Assembly (NCBI GenBank): GCA_035511515.1
Contig: DATKFG010000099.1
Location: forward strand, 1-13,796
Reading direction: 5' to 3'
Length of the DNA stretch: 13,796 bases
Origin: VBCK01 sp035511515
GTDB taxonomy: Bacteria > Pseudomonadota > Gammaproteobacteria > Burkholderiales > Burkholderiaceae_F
Within the stretch, counting starts at the first letter, position 1, and every line of letters starts with the position of its first letter. Positions 6,972 through 13,595 of the stretch are shown in pieces. The position numbers and the translations under genes were made by a program. The notes below the pieces were generated by a model. It was not told where the DNA came from and searched no databases. It saw nothing but the letters and a program-made list of their open reading frames with translations.

Positions 6972-8272
6972 CGGTGTCGGACGCCGCCGGGCGCCGGCGC
7001 GGGGGCTGGGGCGGCGGCATGCGGGGGCTCGACGCGGCTGGCAAAGCCGCGCTGCTCCTGCACCCGCACCTGTTCGCCCCGGCCGAACGACTCCATCGCC
7101 GGGGGCATGGCCCGCTCCACCGGTGCCGGCCGCGGCGCGGCCTGGGGCCTCGGGGCTGGGGGCTGCGGCCGAACCATTTCGGGCGGCGGCCGCCGCGCTT
7201 CGGGCGCCGGCATCGAACGCTCGGGCACGGGGGCCCGCGCAATGGCCTGCGGCACAGCCGGCCGCGCCGGCGCCGTTGCCGACGGCGCAGGCTGGCGCGA
7301 CGGGTAGCCGCGGAAGTTGTTGTTGTTGCTGCTGCTGCTCCTGCTGCTGGTGCCGCTGTTGTTGTGCGCCACGTGCGTGTCCGGGGCACCCTCGAACCTT
7401 GCCCGCGTAACCGGGTCGCGATAGGGCACGCCGCCCCGATGCGACGGATCGTGTCGCCACGCGACGGGCGGCGGTCCGCCGCGCCCGTGGTCGTGGTCGC
7501 GGCCACGGTCGTGGTCGAAGCCGGGCCCCACGCGGGGGTCGACATCGATCCGGTGATGGCGCCAGTCGGGCCGATCCCAGCCCCAGAAACCGACCAGGAT
7601 CGGAAAGGCCAGGAAAGTGCCCATCTCGTAACCCGGCGCATAGAACTCGTCGGGCGGATAGTCCGGATACGGCCAGTCGCCGTAAGCGGCCTGCGGGTTG
7701 TAAACCGGCACGTATTCGACGTTCTGGTCGCCGGATGCGATTTGGATCCCCTGGTCGCCCGCGTTCACCGTTTCCTGCGGCGTGCTGGAAAGCGTTCCGG
7801 CCGACTGCGCACGGGCGCGCAGCCGTTGCACGCTGTCCATCACATCGGACTGCTGAGCCAGGAACGCATCCCCGACCGCTTCGGTCCAGTCCAGGCCATT
7901 GTCCATCCAGCTCAGCAGCTGCGGATAGGCGGCCAGCGACTTGACGCTGGCATCCCACGGCATCGGCTGCAGCGCCTGTGCAAGGTCATTGCCGCGCAAC
8001 GCGGCGTTGGACGGATTCTGCAGCCAGCGATCGGCCTGGACAATTTCCAGCGGGTAGGTGGCGGCCATCAGGATCTGGCCCAGCAGGTCGTCCGGATACA
8101 GCGCAATCGGCGCCAGCATCTGATCCAGTTGCGGAGCCGAATACGTCGCAGCACCGGACGGCGGCGGTGGCTCTGCCGTCTGCGCGCTGGCGGGCACGAC
8201 CAGCACTACGCTGGCGGCGAACAGCGCGGCGCGCGCGATCGCGTGCCCGCAAGTGCAGCCCCACCGCCTCAT
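6968..8272 (-). CDS. DUF3300 family exported protein (YacH-like)
   Basis: This 434-residue protein has a signal peptide at about 1-31 ending in ASAQ. The DUF3300 domain covers about 45-245, with LDQMLAPIALYPDDLLGQILMAATYP near its start and VEYVPVYNPQAAYGDWPYPDYPP near its end. E. coli YacH belongs to the same family; its role is unknown. After the domain come a tryptophan-rich bend (FWGWDRPDWRHH), a His/Asp/Gly-rich stretch (FDHDRGRDHDHGRGG), an Asn/Ser tract at 304-319 and a long Pro/Ala/Arg-rich tail, which look disordered. I chose the ATG at 8272 because it gives a standard signal peptide; the ATG at 8308 adds 12 residues and cannot be excluded, and neither has a clear Shine-Dalgarno. First gene of a two-gene unit with DUF2950. 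Confidence 0.88.
   Translation of the reverse strand: MRRWGCTCGHAIARAALFAASVVLVVPASAQTAEPPPPSGAATYSAPQLDQMLAPIALYPDDLLGQILMAATYPLEIVQADRWLQNPSNAALRGNDLAQALQPMPWDASVKSLAAYPQLLSWMDNGLDWTEAVGDAFLAQQSDVMDSVQRLRARAQSAGTLSSTPQETVNAGDQGIQIASGDQNVEYVPVYNPQAAYGDWPYPDYPPDEFYAPGYEMGTFLAFPILVGFWGWDRPDWRHHRIDVDPRVGPGFDHDRGRDHDHGRGGPPPVAWRHDPSHRGGVPYRDPVTRARFEGAPDTHVAHNNSGTSSRSSSSNNNNFRGYPSRQPAPSATAPARPAVPQAIARAPVPERSMPAPEARRPPPEMVRPQPPAPRPQAAPRPAPVERAMPPAMESFGRGEQVRVQEQRGFASRVEPPHAAAPAPAPAPGGVRHR
7316..7366. repeat. Trinucleotide (GTT/GCT) repeat tract inside the DUF3300 gene
   Basis: On the plus strand the tract reads four GTT, four GCT, then CCT, two GCT, GGT, GCC, GCT, two GTT and GTG. On the coding strand it gives an Asn/Ser run at residues 304-319 of the DUF3300 protein. 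Such in-frame triplet tracts can change length by slippage without breaking the frame. Confidence 0.8.
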
Positions 8273-8442
8273 CGAGGTTCGCCGGGGAGGATGCGCAGTG
8301 GAGCCCATGTTGAAGTGTGGTGCACGCCCTCGCGTGCATTCCGAACGTTAGTCCAAGCCGCCGATCGATTGGTTCAGCACAGTCATACATTGTCACACCG
8401 GCGCCGCCCCGGGTGGGCCAGCTGTTGAACGGGCTTTGTGCG

Positions 8443-8463
8443 CGGGGCCGGCGGCCGGCCCCG
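8443..8463. terminator. Perfect GC hairpin after the small hypothetical gene
   Basis: Bases 8443-8451 (CGGGGCCGG) pair perfectly with 8455-8463 around a 3-base loop CGG. The hairpin begins 7 bases beyond the stop of the leftward gene at 8470. In that direction no T-run follows, so it is at best a non-canonical terminator or an mRNA 3'-end stabiliser. Confidence 0.45.
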
Positions 8464-8469
8464 GACCGC

Positions 8470-8865
8470 TTAGCGGCGGGCGCCCGCCCCGGGGCGCTTA
8501 AGGACGCTGAGCGCCATGATCAGCGCCGAGCCGCTGAGCGAGGCCAGACCGATCGGGCGATGGGCGATCAGCGAGCCGATTTGCACCAGCGCGCCGGGAC
8601 TGCTCTGCTCGACATAACGGGCCAGCTCGAACACGTGATCCGACGTGATGCGCGCGGCCTCCTCCAGGCTGATCGGCACCGCGTTGCCTTGAAGCCGGTA
8701 CAGGAAGCGGGCGAACGCGCCCGCCGCGATCGTCACGAGCGCGAGCGGTCCCACGGGCCGCAGCAGGTGCTCGAGCAGCTTGGCCCGCAGGCTCGCCGGC
8801 GCTTCGTGATAGACGCGCGAGACCAGTTCCGGAATCGGCTGCACTGGGTTGAACGGGTCGGGCAT
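8470..8865 (-). CDS. Hypothetical protein with hydrophobic helices
   Basis: This 131-residue protein is not one I recognise. The ATG at 8865 is preceded by GAGG at a suitable distance, which is why I reject the in-frame extension upstream to 8967. A polar N-terminal part (Pro-rich MPDPFNPVQPIPELV, then a charged helix LRAKLLEHLL at 26-35) leads into a hydrophobic segment at about 37-57 (VGPLALVTIAAGAFARFLY). A second apolar, Ser/Gly-rich segment is at about 104-122, and the tail is basic (KRPGAGARR). It is therefore probably bound to the inner membrane with one or two helices. It sits on the same strand between the TrpD-like gene (132-bp gap) and the DUF3300 gene (about 198-bp gap), with gaps large enough for its own promoter. 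GC and codon use match the neighbours, so it is likely a real gene. Confidence 0.7.
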   Translation of the reverse strand: MPDPFNPVQPIPELVSRVYHEAPASLRAKLLEHLLRPVGPLALVTIAAGAFARFLYRLQGNAVPISLEEAARITSDHVFELARYVEQSSPGALVQIGSLIAHRPIGLASLSGSALIMALSVLKRPGAGARR

Positions 8866-8940
8866 GGTGACGCCTCGGCTGTGAAAAGACTCGCCTGTGA
8901 AGACGCACGATATATATCCGAAATTGCATGGCCCGAATGA

Positions 8941-8956
8941 CCATTCGAACGAATGG
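8941..8956. promoter_or_regulatory. Inverted repeat upstream of the small hypothetical gene
   Basis: CCATTCG, two bases AA, then CGAATGG form a perfect 7-bp inverted repeat 76-91 bp upstream of the gene start at 8865. A further CGAATG half-copy lies just before it (from about 8934). On the minus strand an AT-rich GATATATA element follows about 25 bp downstream and could be a -10 region, with no good -35. The arrangement suits an operator, but the regulator is unknown. Confidence 0.35.
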
Positions 8957-8997
8957 ACGACATCCAATCGCAGGTCACTGAAAGGCGCAAGGGCGCG

Positions 8998-10140
8998 TTA
9001 CGCGCCGGTGACCCGCTGTAACGCCAACCCCGAGTCCAATATGGTGCGCACCGCGGCGGCGGCGCTTTGCAGGGAATCGTGCTGTTTCAAATGAAACAGG
9101 CACAGCGCCGCACCGCACACCAGGGCATCGCGCGTGGCGCCGGCCTGGCCGCCCAGCGCGGCCAGTCCCGCCTGGGCCGCGGCCTGCGCCACCGCGGCGT
9201 TGTCGAGCTTGGGCGCGACCTGATTGGCCGCTGGATCGGCCTGATCGCCCTCGGGCTCGGAGCGCCCGGGAATCGGCGGCGCCAGCACCGGCTGATCGAT
9301 ACCGAGCTCGGCCGGGCTGAAATCGGCCGTCTGCTCCGGTCCCTGGTCGTGGTAATGAAACGCCTTGCCGGCCTGGCGCAGCGAGGGGATAACGCCGCCT
9401 TCGACGCCGCGCACGATCAGCGCGGAATCGAATCCGGCCCGCCGCGCCAGCAGCGCGTACACGCGCGGATAGGCTTTGTGCACGTACCCGGTCACCAGGT
9501 GCGTGCGGGCCCGGCCGCGGATCGGACCGAGCAGCGCCTCGGCCGTGGTGACGGCCGGCCGCTTGACGATCAACGTGCGCAGCCTGGCCAGCTCATACAG
9601 CTTGGGACAGAACGTCTTCTGATCGACGTAGGTCCAGCCAATGCGCGGATCGGCCAGGCGCCGGGCGCCCTCGGCGGCCGTCATGTCGACCGGCGCGCCA
9701 GCGGCCGCCAGCACCTGCCGGTGCGTGACGCCGTACTTCGGTCCCATCGTCTCGACCCCGTGGCTGACGGCCGGCACGCCGCAGGCGGCCAGCACCGCGG
9801 GCAGGAAGGGCGCGGCGGGCAGCGTCCGGTTGAATCCGTCGTAGGGATCGGCGATGTCGACCAGGTCCGGCACCGTCGCGGTCACCGTCTGCGTGGCTTG
9901 CAGCAGCGCCTCCAGGATTCCGATGTTCTCTTCGTCGGTTTCGCGCTTCATCCGCAGCGCGATCAGGAAGATGCCCGCCTGCACCGGATCGACCGCGCCG
10001 TCCAGCACGAACTGCATGCCAAGGCGCGCCTCCTCGCGGGAAATATCCTTGCTCAGCTCCGGGCCGGTGGCGATGCGCTGCAGGATGGAACGCATCGTGG
10101 CGGCCGCCTCGGCGCTCGAAGTCTCGATGGGGGGGTTCAT
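8998..10140 (-). CDS. TrpD-like glycosyltransferase family 3 protein lacking the GTGGD loop
   Basis: The 380-residue protein has the architecture of anthranilate phosphoribosyltransferase homologues. A helical domain covers about 15-88 (ISREEARLGMQFVLDGAVDP, then QAGIFLIALRMKRETDEE), and a phosphoribosyltransferase-like core runs from about 92. Where TrpD has VGTGGD for pyrophosphate binding, this protein has DIADPYDGFNRT (95-106). The NISTAS and KHGNR segments are replaced by LPAAPFLPAVLA and SHGVETMGPKYGVTH (126-140). This matches a divergent TrpD2/YbiB-like group whose substrate is not established. It is unlikely to be the tryptophan enzyme: no trp gene is nearby. I chose the ATG at 10140 because homology begins soon after it; an upstream in-frame ATG at 10227 lies in the divergent promoter region. 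It is divergent from the PEBP gene. Confidence 0.82.
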   Translation of the reverse strand: MNPPIETSSAEAAATMRSILQRIATGPELSKDISREEARLGMQFVLDGAVDPVQAGIFLIALRMKRETDEENIGILEALLQATQTVTATVPDLVDIADPYDGFNRTLPAAPFLPAVLAACGVPAVSHGVETMGPKYGVTHRQVLAAAGAPVDMTAAEGARRLADPRIGWTYVDQKTFCPKLYELARLRTLIVKRPAVTTAEALLGPIRGRARTHLVTGYVHKAYPRVYALLARRAGFDSALIVRGVEGGVIPSLRQAGKAFHYHDQGPEQTADFSPAELGIDQPVLAPPIPGRSEPEGDQADPAANQVAPKLDNAAVAQAAAQAGLAALGGQAGATRDALVCGAALCLFHLKQHDSLQSAAAAVRTILDSGLALQRVTGA

Positions 10141-10240
10141 CGCGGACAGTTTGGCAGAAGTCGCGGCGGCCGCATGGTCTGTGCAGATTGCGTCTGCCGA
10201 AAGCGCAGGATATCGGAGGCGCGCCAAATGTCGTATTTAT

Positions 10241-10250
10241 GCAGCGCTGC
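10241..10250. promoter_or_regulatory. Short palindrome in the divergent TrpD-like / PEBP spacer
   Basis: GCAGCGCTGC is a perfect 10-bp palindrome directly after the AT-rich stretch TCGTATTTAT at 10231-10240, a possible -10 region for the PEBP gene 40 bp downstream. It could be an operator. Ten-base palindromes of this composition also arise by chance in GC-rich DNA. Confidence 0.2.
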
Positions 10251-10276
10251 CGTGCTGGTAAACCGTTCGCCCCCGC

Positions 10277-10282
10277 AAGGAG
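10277..10282 (+). promoter_or_regulatory. Ribosome binding site fixing the PEBP start
   Basis: AAGGAG lies 7 nt before the ATG at 10290. It is a near-perfect Shine-Dalgarno and decides that start over the in-frame ATGs further upstream (for example 10188). Confidence 0.8.
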
Positions 10283-10289
10283 CTGCTCA

Positions 10290-10931
10290 ATGGACTCGAT
10301 GCTTGGCAATGCGCCTTCGATCGCCCTGATCTTCGGCCTGGCACTGGGTCTGACCGGTCCGGCGACCTCGCAAGCCGAGCGGGAGTCCGCGGGCGGATTC
10401 CAGGTGCTCAGCGCAACATTCAAGAACGACACCACGCTGCCGCTCAGCATGATCGACAACATCATTTCCGGCGGATCGAACATCTGTTCGCTCGGCGGCA
10501 GTGCGGGCGGCAACCAGTCGCCGCAGCTGTCGTGGAAGAATCCGCCCAAGGACACGCGCAGCTTCGTCGTGGTCGCCTTCGACACCACCGCGAACTTCAC
10601 GCACTGGGGGATCTACAACATTGCCGGCGATGCGACCGGGCTTCCCGCCAACGCCGGTGTCGCGTCAAGCCCGCACGGCAATCAAGTCCTGAACGATTTC
10701 CTGGACCCGAACTACGACGGCCCGTGCCCGCCGTCGAACCTTCCTCCGAACGTGCACCACTACGTCTTTACCGTCTACGCCCTGGGCTCGGAGCTGGACC
10801 TGCCGTCGACGTCGAATTTCCCGGCCAACGCCGAGACACTGTTGCGCGGCTTGATTCAGGCCGCGCTGCGCGGCGACCTGCTCGACAGCGCGAGCATTAC
10901 GGGTTTTTACTCGACGACGCCGACCCGCTAG
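10290..10931 (+). CDS. Secreted YbhB/YbcL-type PEBP family protein
   Basis: This 213-residue phosphatidylethanolamine-binding-protein homologue begins with a Sec signal peptide (hydrophobic core at about 10-22, likely cut after TSQA at about 29), so it acts outside the inner membrane. Family marks are NQSPQLSW at 75-82, THWGIYNI at 104-111, DGPCPP at 143-148 and HHYVFTVYALG at 156-166. Where many members carry an Asp-Pro-Asp-rich ligand loop, this one reads FDTTANF at 97-103, so the anion pocket may differ. Two cysteines, C66 and C146, could form a disulfide in the periplasm. A strong AAGGAG precedes the ATG at 10290. It converges on the alpha/beta hydrolase across a hairpin and appears monocistronic. 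The biological role of bacterial YbhB-like proteins is poorly known. Confidence 0.9.
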   Translation: MDSMLGNAPSIALIFGLALGLTGPATSQAERESAGGFQVLSATFKNDTTLPLSMIDNIISGGSNICSLGGSAGGNQSPQLSWKNPPKDTRSFVVVAFDTTANFTHWGIYNIAGDATGLPANAGVASSPHGNQVLNDFLDPNYDGPCPPSNLPPNVHHYVFTVYALGSELDLPSTSNFPANAETLLRGLIQAALRGDLLDSASITGFYSTTPTR

Positions 10932-10950
10932 GCGCGCCGTCCGGCCAGCA

Positions 10951-10979
10951 GCCAGTGCCGCGGGCCGCGCGGCACTGGC
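10951..10979. terminator. Strong hairpin between convergent genes
   Basis: Bases 10951-10962 (GCCAGTGCCGCG) pair perfectly with 10968-10979 around a 5-base loop. It lies 19 bases after the PEBP stop and 59 bases before the end of the convergent hydrolase gene, so it can serve both strands. No T-run follows on either side, so it is a likely bidirectional terminator or 3'-end structure rather than a textbook intrinsic terminator. Confidence 0.6.
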
Positions 10980-11038
10980 CTGGCGCTCACTGGGTCAACC
11001 CGGCCGAGGGAGCACCCCCCCAGGAGACAGTCTGATTC

Positions 11039-13159
11039 TCACGGCGCGGTTGGTTGGGCGGTCAACCCGGCTTCGCCCGCCCGCATGAACGCGAAACCGG
11101 CCGCTACCGACGCATCGGCCTGCAACAGGTAACGTTGACTCACGAGGCTTGCGGCGGCGGCACTGACGCGGGTCATGTAGCTCGCCAGATTCCCGTACCG
11201 CTCCTCCAGCGACAGGCGCGGATCACCGGACCTTTCGCGCAGCGCTTTCGTCGCCGCGAACGGAATGTAACCGCCGGTCAGATCGCATGCATCGCCCTTG
11301 CTGAAGCCTTCAACGCGCACATTCCACCCGGTGTACGTGCCAAGCGGCACCATCAGCGTGAGCGAGCGCAGGCCGTCGAGGTCGTTTCCGTCGACGTCCA
11401 CTTGCGGCAGCAGCGTCGGATATTCGGCACGCGCCTTCGGCGGCTCGATCGAGATCACGCCCGATACGTCGCTCGCGTCATAGCGCTCACCGCGTCGATA
11501 CACGAGACGGGTGTTCCAGATGCCCGTCGGACCGGTCACCCCCGGTATGGATGGGAAGGCCACTCTCTCAGGCCGCACCAGCGTCCCCGCTGCGAGGCTC
11601 GAATAGCGGCTGGGAGGCGGCTCGACGTCTTTGGAAACCCAGTTCAGCAGCGCAACCAGCAGCGCGCGGATGTTGTAGGTGTACGAGTTCGCATTGGGCC
11701 GCTGCTCGCAGCCGGTGGGAGCGGAGGCCGGCAACGGCGCCGCCGGCGAAAATCCCCCGTGCTGCGTGCTCGAAAACTGGTAGATGCGCACATTGCCGGG
11801 AAGATCGAGGTCGTGGGTTCCGCTCGGATCGACCGTGTCGAAGGCGCCGGAGGCTTCCCAGTACTCGATGTCGCTCATTGTGTGGACGATCTTCGGACAG
11901 GTGTGGGTTTCCTCGCACCGATCCAGCAGTCCGCCTTCTTCACCGGTGAAGGGATCGAAGGATCGGCCGTACGTGAGTGGCCCTTCCGGACCCGGATACT
12001 GCTTTTCGGTATGTTGCGTACCGGCCAGACGGCCTGGCTGCGAGAACCGCACGTTGATGTAGTTGCGCACCGAGCCGATGTGCGGCTGCATGCCATCGAA
12101 CACCTGGCGCAGCTGCTCGTCGCGGTTGAAGCCAAGCTGCAGGAAAGTTCTGAGCAGGCGGCCGCTCTGCGATATGCCGTTCAGCAGGGACCACTGGATC
12201 TCGCCCGCCAGCGGGTTCGGAGTGCCGACGTCGTCCTTCGATTCATGGCGCAGAAAGGTGCCCACGTCGCGCAGGGCCGCCAGTCCGAGGCCCATCACGA
12301 TCGGGTCCCTGGCGGTATACACCAGCTCATAGATATGGTTGGTATCGAATCCGTTTTTCAGACATACCATCCGCGGGTTGGGCACGCCGGGAAATGGCGT
12401 GCTGGTGCAGTCGCCATAGGACCAGTCACTCTGCTGAATCACCATGCGCGGGTCGTTTTGATGGACCCGCATGGTCAGCGTGTCATGCGAGTTGATGGTG
12501 GTGACCGAGGCATACCCGGGCGTATTGGAACTGGAATCGGCAAGAATGGGCTGCGACGGGGCCGGGTTTTTTAAGATGAACTCCGATCGGACCTTTCCCG
12601 TGATGGTGCCCCCGTGGCGGTGGTGCGCGATCGGGGCCGACATCGTGATCAAGGGGAGCTTCGCCGCAGGCGGTGACACAAGATCGGCCTGCCAGCCAGC
12701 CCATACGAGCGTGAAGCCTTGAATTTCCAGGAATCCATCGCCCGCACTGGTAGAGGAGGTGCCGACGTTGTAGAAGCCGGGATTGAGCTTGTTTCCGCGG
12801 TTGACGATCTCGAGCAGCATCGCCCGATTGGAGTGGCTCATGTCGGCCGGCTTGAGTATCGACACCACGGTCGAGTACTCGACCATTCCGCGCGCATTGC
12901 GGGGCGCCAGTTTGATATCCTGGATCACCTTGTTCAAGGGATCCTCCGGGTCGATCTCGCCGTAGGCGGTCCCGTCCAGCTGCTCGTACAGCCCCACACC
13001 ATCGAACAGTGTGGTGCCATAAGGGTAGGTGGCCGGACCGAAAACGATCCTGGTCACGCGCGCTTCAGTATTGGCAACAAAACCGGACGCCAAACCAGCG
13101 ATGCAAGTAATCGCGGCGATTCTACGGATGTCCGCTCGACGAACAAAACCCTCTGCCAT
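11039..13159 (-). CDS. Exported alpha/beta hydrolase domain protein (Abhydrolase_10-like)
   Basis: The 706-residue protein has an arginine-rich N-terminus and a hydrophobic segment at about 14-29, read as a signal peptide. The motif NGISQSGRLLRTFL at 327-340 is the nucleophile elbow typical of this large alpha/beta-hydrolase family (usual form GYSQSGR), and STQHGG at 464-469 supplies a likely catalytic H467. The conserved FDGMQPHIGSVRNYINVRFSQPGR at 354-377 splits naturally into the post-elbow core. Cysteines C251/C266 and C415/C421 are paired closely and fit an exported, disulfide-bonded protein. Substrate is unknown; homologues are annotated only as hydrolases or putative esterases. The ATG at 13159 has AGGA 9 nt upstream; the extension to 13246 has no clear site and would put 29 residues before the signal. 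It appears to be transcribed alone, from the repeat-rich spacer to its right. Confidence 0.85.
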   Translation of the reverse strand: MAEGFVRRADIRRIAAITCIAGLASGFVANTEARVTRIVFGPATYPYGTTLFDGVGLYEQLDGTAYGEIDPEDPLNKVIQDIKLAPRNARGMVEYSTVVSILKPADMSHSNRAMLLEIVNRGNKLNPGFYNVGTSSTSAGDGFLEIQGFTLVWAGWQADLVSPPAAKLPLITMSAPIAHHRHGGTITGKVRSEFILKNPAPSQPILADSSSNTPGYASVTTINSHDTLTMRVHQNDPRMVIQQSDWSYGDCTSTPFPGVPNPRMVCLKNGFDTNHIYELVYTARDPIVMGLGLAALRDVGTFLRHESKDDVGTPNPLAGEIQWSLLNGISQSGRLLRTFLQLGFNRDEQLRQVFDGMQPHIGSVRNYINVRFSQPGRLAGTQHTEKQYPGPEGPLTYGRSFDPFTGEEGGLLDRCEETHTCPKIVHTMSDIEYWEASGAFDTVDPSGTHDLDLPGNVRIYQFSSTQHGGFSPAAPLPASAPTGCEQRPNANSYTYNIRALLVALLNWVSKDVEPPPSRYSSLAAGTLVRPERVAFPSIPGVTGPTGIWNTRLVYRRGERYDASDVSGVISIEPPKARAEYPTLLPQVDVDGNDLDGLRSLTLMVPLGTYTGWNVRVEGFSKGDACDLTGGYIPFAATKALRERSGDPRLSLEERYGNLASYMTRVSAAAASLVSQRYLLQADASVAAGFAFMRAGEAGLTAQPTAP

Positions 13160-13262
13160 GGCTGCACTTCCTGTGGAAAGTTGACGGATCTGACGCTCAA
13201 ACTCGGGAAGACCCGCCAACGCGGCCCGCAGGAGCGACTTCAGCAAGTGCGGGTTGGGCGCA

Positions 13263-13278
13263 CTTGACCGACGTCAAG
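13263..13278. promoter_or_regulatory. Candidate FNR/ANR/FixK-type binding site
   Basis: CTTGAC, four bases CGAC, then GTCAAG form a perfect palindrome. Its core TTGA-N6-TCAA matches the FNR/ANR/FixK-family consensus spacing (TTGAT-N4-ATCAA), with C/G instead of T/A at the inner position. It lies 104-119 bp upstream of the hydrolase start, a reasonable place for a regulator of that promoter. The identity of the regulator is inferred. Confidence 0.4.
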
Positions 13279-13294
13279 CTACCGGATCGCACTC

Positions 13295-13319
13295 ATCCGA
13301 TTGACTTCGTGAATCGGAT
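13295..13319. promoter_or_regulatory. Perfect inverted repeat ATCCGATT / AATCGGAT
   Basis: ATCCGATT at 13295-13302 is followed after 9 bases by its exact reverse complement at 13312-13319. Only a short TTTT-poor tail follows, so it is more likely an operator than a terminator. It lies 17 bp to the right of the FNR-like palindrome, in the shared control region of two divergent genes. Confidence 0.4.
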
Positions 13320-13328
13320 TTTGCTGGC

Positions 13329-13368
13329 CGATTTCTCGCCATGTTTTATTGGTCGATTTCTCGCAATG
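13329..13368. repeat. Direct repeat CGATTTCTCGC(C/A)ATG
   Basis: CGATTTCTCGCCATG at 13329-13343 recurs as CGATTTCTCGCAATG at 13354-13368, 14 of 15 bases identical and 25 bp apart. The location in a promoter region fits a duplicated regulator half-site; a small local duplication is the alternative. Confidence 0.55.
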
Positions 13369-13595
13369 GCGCTTGCGCGGTTGGCATGCCACATTGCGCC
13401 AGCGTTTGTCCATCTTTGATTCCTATCGCTTTTGGTTTGTTCGCGAACGCGGCGTACAACTGTCCCTGAAAAGCCAAGCGGCCACCGCTTCGCTGCACTG
13501 CGCTGGCCGTTTGCCGCTCGGAGGCCTGAATTCGAGGCATTTGCCGGCCGTTTTCACGGATTCGTCCGGGCCGCGCCGGTGCGATACCTCACCGG

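Larger units (their letters stand above)
13160..13595. other. AT-richer divergent intergenic region with several repeats
   Basis: This 436-bp spacer between the hydrolase gene (leftward) and the next gene (rightward) is visibly less GC-rich than the rest of the window, especially at 13295-13460. It holds an FNR-like palindrome (13263-13278), a perfect 8-bp inverted repeat (13295-13319), a 15-bp direct repeat (13329-13368) and the palindrome GTTCGCGAAC (13439-13448). A 42-codon frame at 13341-13469 has no ribosome binding site. No tRNA or convincing small gene is seen. Confidence 0.6.

Noticed and set aside
6972..7958. In-frame extension of the DUF2950 gene by about 329 residues
   Set aside because: The stretch lies over DUF3300 coding sequence in another frame and is low complexity; the ATG at 6971 starts just before a signal peptide and forms an ATGA overlap.
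6063..8428. Long plus-strand open frames antisense to the DUF2950/DUF3300 genes
   Set aside because: Arginine-rich, repetitive translations without a start context; the two DUF proteins fit the other strand exactly.
8475..8488. Perfect 14-bp palindrome GGCGGGCGCCCGCC
   Set aside because: It lies inside the last codons of the small hypothetical gene and is easily explained by GC-rich codons for Gly, Ala and Arg.
9067..10329. Plus-strand open frame antisense to the TrpD-like gene
   Set aside because: No motifs, Arg/Gly/Gln-rich; it would also overlap the well-supported PEBP start.
11054..12574. 506-codon plus-strand open frame antisense to the hydrolase gene
   Set aside because: No recognisable domain and biased composition; the hydrolase on the other strand shows catalytic motifs and a signal peptide.
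13341..13469. Cysteine-containing 42-codon frame in the right-hand spacer
   Set aside because: No ribosome binding site, starts inside the direct repeat, and has no sign of coding bias.
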